Assembly (NCBI GenBank): GCA_963822095.1
Contig: CAWGGS010000022.1
Span: forward strand, 1 to 64,000
Direction: 5' to 3'
Source: CAWGGS01 sp963822095
GTDB taxonomy: Bacteria; Desulfobacterota; Desulfobulbia; Desulfobulbales; Desulfocapsaceae
DNA length: 64,000 nucleotides
Shown here: one piece after another, positions 60,437 to 64,000 of the stretch
How the letters are laid out: each line of letters starts with the position of its first letter
How positions within the stretch are numbered: the stretch's first letter is position 1
The notes under the pieces: generated by a model
What the model was told of the DNA's origin: nothing
The model's input: only the letters and a program-made list of their open reading frames with translations
The model's database searches: none
Made by a program: the position numbers and the translations under genes

Positions 60437-60480
60437 AGAAAGGGGAGCTGATGATTACAATCATCAGCTCCCCTTTCTTT
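60437..60480. terminator. Strong bidirectional terminator after meaB
   Basis: A 19-bp perfect stem (AAGAAAGGGGAGCTGATGA and complement) with loop TTACAA, flanked by A-rich and T-rich ends. It serves meaB on plus; together with repeat copy C it separates meaB from the convergent carboxyltransferase. Confidence 0.85.
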
Positions 60481-60486
60481 GTTTTA

Positions 60487-60659
60487 TCTGATTACCACTC
60501 ATGTTCAGTAACTAATCCAGGGTGTGAGCTGTTCGTTTTGCGGGACGCCATAAACCCATCCCTGGGGGCAACGCTTACGCCGTCCAGGCTGCAGAGACCC
60601 GAGAAACGAACAGCTCACACCCTTCCTTTTCGATAGGCTGAGTTTCAGTGGTAATCAGA
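60487..60659 (-). repeat. MITE-like 173-bp repeat, family 1 copy C
   Basis: It has the same 13-bp terminal inverted repeats (TCTGATTACCACT / AGTGGTAATCAGA) and the same length as copy A but in reverse orientation, with the inner pair GGGTGTGAGCTGTTCGTTT / AAACGAACAGCTCACACCC perfect. It lies between meaB and the carboxyltransferase, 42 kb from the other copies. Confidence 0.82.
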
Positions 60660-60683
60660 TTGTTTTATGTCAGCCGTACTCTG

Positions 60684-62669
60684 TTAACCGATCACACAAA
60701 GTGCAGCGCCTTTGGCTACATTGTCGCCACTTGCAAAATTAATTGCTTTGACCGTGCCATCACAAGGTGAAGGCAGGGCGTTTTCCATTTTCATAGCTTC
60801 GAGTACTACGATGGTGTCACCCTTGCTTACCTTGTCACCAACATTTTTCTCGTACTTGACGATCATGCCAGGCATTGGGGCAAGCAGGAGAGTGCCGGGT
60901 CCGGTGGCGGCTGCCGGGGCAGCAGCGGCTTGAGAAGCAGGTGCTGCGGCCGGGGTCGGCGCAGCAGCCGGAGGAGCAGCCACGGGAGTTGCCGGAGCCG
61001 AAGCAGTTGAAGCTGAGGGCATCGAAATAACAGGAGCATTACCGGTTGGATCGACATCTACAGCGAAATATTCGTTATCGATAAAGACGTTGAAGGTCCT
61101 GATTCGGTCAGACTTGGCCGGTGCATCGGTTTTCTTCTCCACAAGTTGGCCTGCTTTGGCCTTTTTTAGGATCTCGTCTTTTTTCTTGACCTCTTCCATT
61201 GTAATCGGTTTGACGCTTTCGGGAACCGGAGTTTTGCCGTATTTCCATTCGAGGAACTTTTTGCCGGTAACCGGATAAATGGCATAGAGAATCAGGTCAT
61301 CGATATCGACGGCCAGGTCACCGATTTCAGCTTTGGCTTTTTCAAGCTCAGGCTCAAGAACCTCGGCTGGACGACAGGTGATGGGGGTTTCCCCACGGGG
61401 ATATCCTTTTAATGCCTTTTTCTGTACCTCGGGATTGATCGGAACAGCGGTCTTCCCATAGAGGCCGAAGCAGAGGTCTTTGACCTGACCCGTGATCATT
61501 TTGTAGCGTTCATCGGGTGTATCGTGAAGGACGTTGTTGACGGTCTGTACACCAACGATCTGGCTTGTAGGTGTAACAAGCGGGATCTGGCCGAGATCTT
61601 TCCGGACTCGGGGAAGCTCCTTGTAGACCTCATCAATTTTGTCCAGTGCATCCATCTCGCGTAATTGGTTAACCAGATTGGAGAGCATTCCGCCCGGGGT
61701 CTGGTGGAGTAAAACATTGATATCAATAATGGAGACCTTTGAATCGTCGAGGAGATGTTTGTACTTGGGCAAAACTTCTTTCTCGAGAATTTCATTGATG
61801 GCAGCCAGCTTCTTGATATCAAAACCGGTGTCGCGGTTCGTGCCGAGAAGGGCCATGACCAGTGGCTCTACCGCGGCATGAGAGGTACGATAAGCGTAGG
61901 GTGTCATACAGGTGTCGATGATGTCAACGCCCGCCTCAATGGCTTTAAGATGACTCATCGGGGACATCCCGGAGGTGAAGTGACTGTGAAGATGAATGGG
62001 CGCCTTAACCGCACCCTTTAGAGCCTTGACCAAAGCGTAGGCATCATAGGGAGCAATGAGACCGGCCATGTCTTTGATGCAGATGGAATCGGCACCCATG
62101 GATTCAAGATCTTTGGCCTTATTGATATAATAGTCGAGGTTATAGACTTCGCCACCCAGGCGGGGTTGCGTCAGGGTATAACAGATACAACCTTGGAAGT
62201 GCTTGCCGCTCTTTTTGATCTGTTTGACGACGGTTTCAAAATTACGATAATCGTTTAGGGCATCGAATGTCCGAAATACATCCATTCCGTTTTCAGCTGC
62301 CCGTTCGACGAAGGCGTAGGCCAGGTCGTCGGCATAGTTCCTGTATCCAACCAGGTTCTGGGCTCGCAACAGCATGGAAAACGGAGTTTTCTTGATATAT
62401 CTTTTCAGAGTACGCAGGCGTTCCCATGGATCTTCGTTTAAAAAACGGTGCATGGTATCGAAGGTGGCTCCACCCCAGGTCTCTATAGCCCAAAAGCCGA
62501 CTTCGTCCATCATCTCGGCGACAGGGATCATATCCTCTGTTCGGCCGCGGGTGGCAAAAAGGGACTGATGTCCATCACGCAGGGTCAGATCCATGATCTT
62601 AACCGGATTTTTTGCCTTAGGACGGTCGCTATCATACTTTAATGCGGTCATTTTGACTTGGTCACTCAT
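60684..62669 (-). CDS. Biotin carboxyltransferase 5S/OadA-type (PycB-like)
   Basis: A 661-residue protein combining a DRE-TIM carboxyltransferase and a biotin carrier. LTLRDGHQSLFATR starts the TIM barrel, SICIKDMAGL and HLHSHFTSGM carry metal and substrate residues, then a conserved-carboxylase (PYC_OADA) domain (about 300-500), an Ala/Pro-rich hinge (about 550-595) and the biotinyl domain with AMKMEN (Lys about 627). It can be the 5S-like subunit of methylmalonyl-CoA:pyruvate transcarboxylase or the oxaloacetate decarboxylase alpha chain. Proximity to a 12S-like gene and to the mutase favours transcarboxylase. The ATG at 62669 follows AAGGAGATTGACA. Confidence 0.9.
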   Translation of the reverse strand: MSDQVKMTALKYDSDRPKAKNPVKIMDLTLRDGHQSLFATRGRTEDMIPVAEMMDEVGFWAIETWGGATFDTMHRFLNEDPWERLRTLKRYIKKTPFSMLLRAQNLVGYRNYADDLAYAFVERAAENGMDVFRTFDALNDYRNFETVVKQIKKSGKHFQGCICYTLTQPRLGGEVYNLDYYINKAKDLESMGADSICIKDMAGLIAPYDAYALVKALKGAVKAPIHLHSHFTSGMSPMSHLKAIEAGVDIIDTCMTPYAYRTSHAAVEPLVMALLGTNRDTGFDIKKLAAINEILEKEVLPKYKHLLDDSKVSIIDINVLLHQTPGGMLSNLVNQLREMDALDKIDEVYKELPRVRKDLGQIPLVTPTSQIVGVQTVNNVLHDTPDERYKMITGQVKDLCFGLYGKTAVPINPEVQKKALKGYPRGETPITCRPAEVLEPELEKAKAEIGDLAVDIDDLILYAIYPVTGKKFLEWKYGKTPVPESVKPITMEEVKKKDEILKKAKAGQLVEKKTDAPAKSDRIRTFNVFIDNEYFAVDVDPTGNAPVISMPSASTASAPATPVAAPPAAAPTPAAAPASQAAAAPAAATGPGTLLLAPMPGMIVKYEKNVGDKVSKGDTIVVLEAMKMENALPSPCDGTVKAINFASGDNVAKGAALCVIG

Positions 62670-62710
62670 TGTCAATCTCCTTAGCTTAGCTGGTCGTTAA
62701 ACTTTGTGCT

Positions 62711-62935
62711 CTATCGAAAGCGGTCGAACGCTCTCATCTGAATAAGTCTGCGCATGGCCATCATCTCTTGACGACCAGTCATTGCCCATATATTTGATTG
62801 CACGGAGGGCGTTGGGGGTGCCACTGTTGCTGCCAATTGTGCGCAAACGGCTTCTTCTTCCTGTTGGATGTACATGTTCACTGCGGCCAAGGCAGCAGCT
62901 ATCTTTTTTTCAATTCCTGCCATCAGATCACCCAT
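62711..62935 (-). CDS. Small acyl-CoA carboxylase/transcarboxylase-associated subunit
   Basis: A 74-residue protein: helical AGIEKKIAAALAAVNMYIQQEEE, then a Pro/Ala linker and the conserved end NIWAMTGRQEMMAMRRLIQMR. That end is typical of small (epsilon-like) subunits encoded between the 12S/beta and 5S carboxyltransferase genes of delta-proteobacteria. Function is probably assembly of the complex. It lies 41 bases before the 5S gene. An internal Met five codons in is an alternative start. Confidence 0.65.
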   Translation of the reverse strand: MGDLMAGIEKKIAAALAAVNMYIQQEEEAVCAQLAATVAPPTPSVQSNIWAMTGRQEMMAMRRLIQMRAFDRFR

Positions 62936-63189
62936 CTTCTGTGTTTACTTTTTCGTTCCATTGGGAGAGAGTCTCCAGCGGTTTTTCGATGCCTAATCCA
63001 TGAGTATAGATAACTAAAACAATGTTATCTCGCTGAATCATTGACAGCTTCACTGTACCTACTCAAAAGAGTAGACCCACGCAAACGTAAGAACAAAAGA
63101 ATACGTTAGAAAAAATCTCTATCGAGGGCTGCCGAAAAAGAATTCAAAGGGATATGCCCTCGGCTGAAAAAGCTGTCGACAACATCTCC

Positions 63190-63471
63190 CTACTCGTAGA
63201 TGGCGTACTCCGTTTCTTGGCCAAGAAGGTTGTCTACTTCAGTCTGAATCTTGACCCTGTTTGCATTGTTTACCCAGGAGTTCCAATCCTCTACTGATCG
63301 CCAAGTGCTAATAACCATACATTCGTTCGGCTTATCGATTCTCTTGAGAGTCTCGCCGGAGATATAGCCGGGTTGATTCAACGTCAGACTTCGAAGACGT
63401 TTGAGAAGCATTGTAAGTTCGATTGTGCTTTTATCCTCTACAGTTCGTTTGATGAAAATTTTAACCGTCAT
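63190..63471 (-). CDS. ABM domain protein within the carboxylase cluster
   Basis: A 93-residue antibiotic biosynthesis monooxygenase-fold protein: MTVKIFIKRTVEDKS, QPGYISGETLKRID, ECMVISTWRSVEDWNSW. The ATG at 63471 is chosen because of GGGAGTCCCCACA; a longer frame upstream lacks a ribosome site. It lies between the 12S-like gene and the small subunit, so it may be co-transcribed. Its substrate is unknown. Confidence 0.7.
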   Translation of the reverse strand: MTVKIFIKRTVEDKSTIELTMLLKRLRSLTLNQPGYISGETLKRIDKPNECMVISTWRSVEDWNSWVNNANRVKIQTEVDNLLGQETEYAIYE

Positions 63472-63588
63472 TGTGGGGACTCCCTCTCTATAAAATCTAA
63501 TAAAATGCAACCGATGAGTTCTCAAAAAAACTATGACCCTTTTTTTGAAAAATGGAAATGCGTTTTCGCTTGCCTGCTGTAAAAAGGA

Positions 63589-64000
63589 TTACAGCGGAAT
63601 ATTTCCATGTTTTTTCATCGGATTGGTGTCTCGTTTGTTTTCCAAAGTCTTCAGGGCCTTGATGATTTTGAACCGGGTCGTGGACGGTTCAATGATATCA
63701 TCGATATATCCTCTATGGGCTGCCACATAGGGGTTAGCCACGGCATTATGGTATTCTTTTTCTTTTTCCGCCAGGAATTCGCCTGGATTTTCAGACTTCT
63801 TCGCCTGTCGACCGTAGAGGACTTCGACAGCACCTTTGGACCCCATGACGGCAATCTCAGCTGACGGCCAAGCATAGTTGATGTCACCCCGAAGGTGTTT
63901 TGACGACATAACGCAGTAGGCACCGCCATAGGCTTTTCTGGTAATGACGGTAATCTTCGGAATGGTTGCTTCAGCATAAGCGTACAACATTTTGGCTCCA
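63589..64000 (-). CDS. mmdA: Acyl-CoA carboxyltransferase beta/12S subunit (MmdA-like), C-terminal part
   Basis: The last 137 or so residues of a carboxyltransferase, cut by the window edge. It reads GAKMLYAYAEATIPKITVITRKAYGGAYCVMSSKHL in two adjoining segments, then WPSAEIAVMGSKGAVEVLYGR, VANPYVAAHRGYIDDIIEP and a normal C-terminus (LENKRDTNPMKKHGNIPL). This is the CoA-binding half of propionyl-CoA carboxylase beta/methylmalonyl-CoA decarboxylase alpha/12S transcarboxylase. With the 5S-like gene it completes the transcarboxylase. Confidence 0.92.
   Translation of the reverse strand, partial: GAKMLYAYAEATIPKITVITRKAYGGAYCVMSSKHLRGDINYAWPSAEIAVMGSKGAVEVLYGRQAKKSENPGEFLAEKEKEYHNAVANPYVAAHRGYIDDIIEPSTTRFKIIKALKTLENKRDTNPMKKHGNIPL

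Overview
The window reads as chromosome of an anaerobic, Gram-negative member of the Desulfobacterota, most like a sulfate- or sulfur-metabolising Desulfobulbales-type bacterium. The evidence is a methylenetetrahydrofolate reductase cluster of the HdrABC-MvhD-MetVF type, a biotin transcarboxylase plus methylmalonyl-CoA mutase pathway as used for propionate, a giant acyl-CoA dehydratase activase-like protein, and many multidomain response regulators. The species cannot be named from this sequence.

Layout. 1-14.8 kb is a signalling block: a decayed histidine kinase, a double-receiver protein, an intact CHASE-PAS-PAS kinase, receiver proteins ending in a Cys-rich module, a receiver-PAS-GGDEF cyclase, a receiver-PAS-GGDEF-EAL protein, a CheB-type methylesterase domain, an AAA+ ATPase and a DJ-1/PfpI protein. 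It shows tandem duplication and debris (frameshifted kinase, receiver stub, acetate kinase fragment). From 6.8 to 8.2 kb and again from 15 to 28 kb there are many very small envelope or stress genes: GlsB/YeaQ-type, DUF3096-type, CsbD, BON, SHOCT, lmo0937-type, coiled-coil, Thr-tailed and CpxP/ZraP-like proteins. Cardiolipin synthase, a RelA/SpoT-type protein and an RpoH-like sigma factor sit with them. Four of these small-gene units have good -24/-12 (sigma-54) promoter matches. Three families of short inverted-repeat elements are scattered among them.

28.5-39.2 kb carries, on the minus strand, an apparent operon hdrCB-hdrA(GltD fusion)-mvhD-metV-metF-hesB. It is preceded by a strong promoter and by a divergently placed tRNA-like gene with a selenocysteine-tRNA-style body but a GCA (Cys) anticodon. 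Next come a double rhodanese and tRNA-Ser(CGA). The 3' end of tRNA-Ser plus its terminator is repeated about 10.5 kb away, so the segment is bracketed by direct repeats. metF carries a one-base frameshift.

39.3-47.8 kb holds uppP and a complete CecR-YbhGFSR-TolC-like drug efflux operon with a candidate autoregulatory operator. 48.1-64 kb holds enolase, a CopG-like pair, the activase-like giant, an MBL hydrolase and the methylmalonyl module: mce, mutase and meaB on plus; a 5S-type biotin carboxyltransferase, a small subunit, an ABM protein and a truncated 12S/MmdA on minus. Together the last set would interconvert propionyl-CoA and succinyl-CoA while exchanging the carboxyl group with pyruvate/oxaloacetate.
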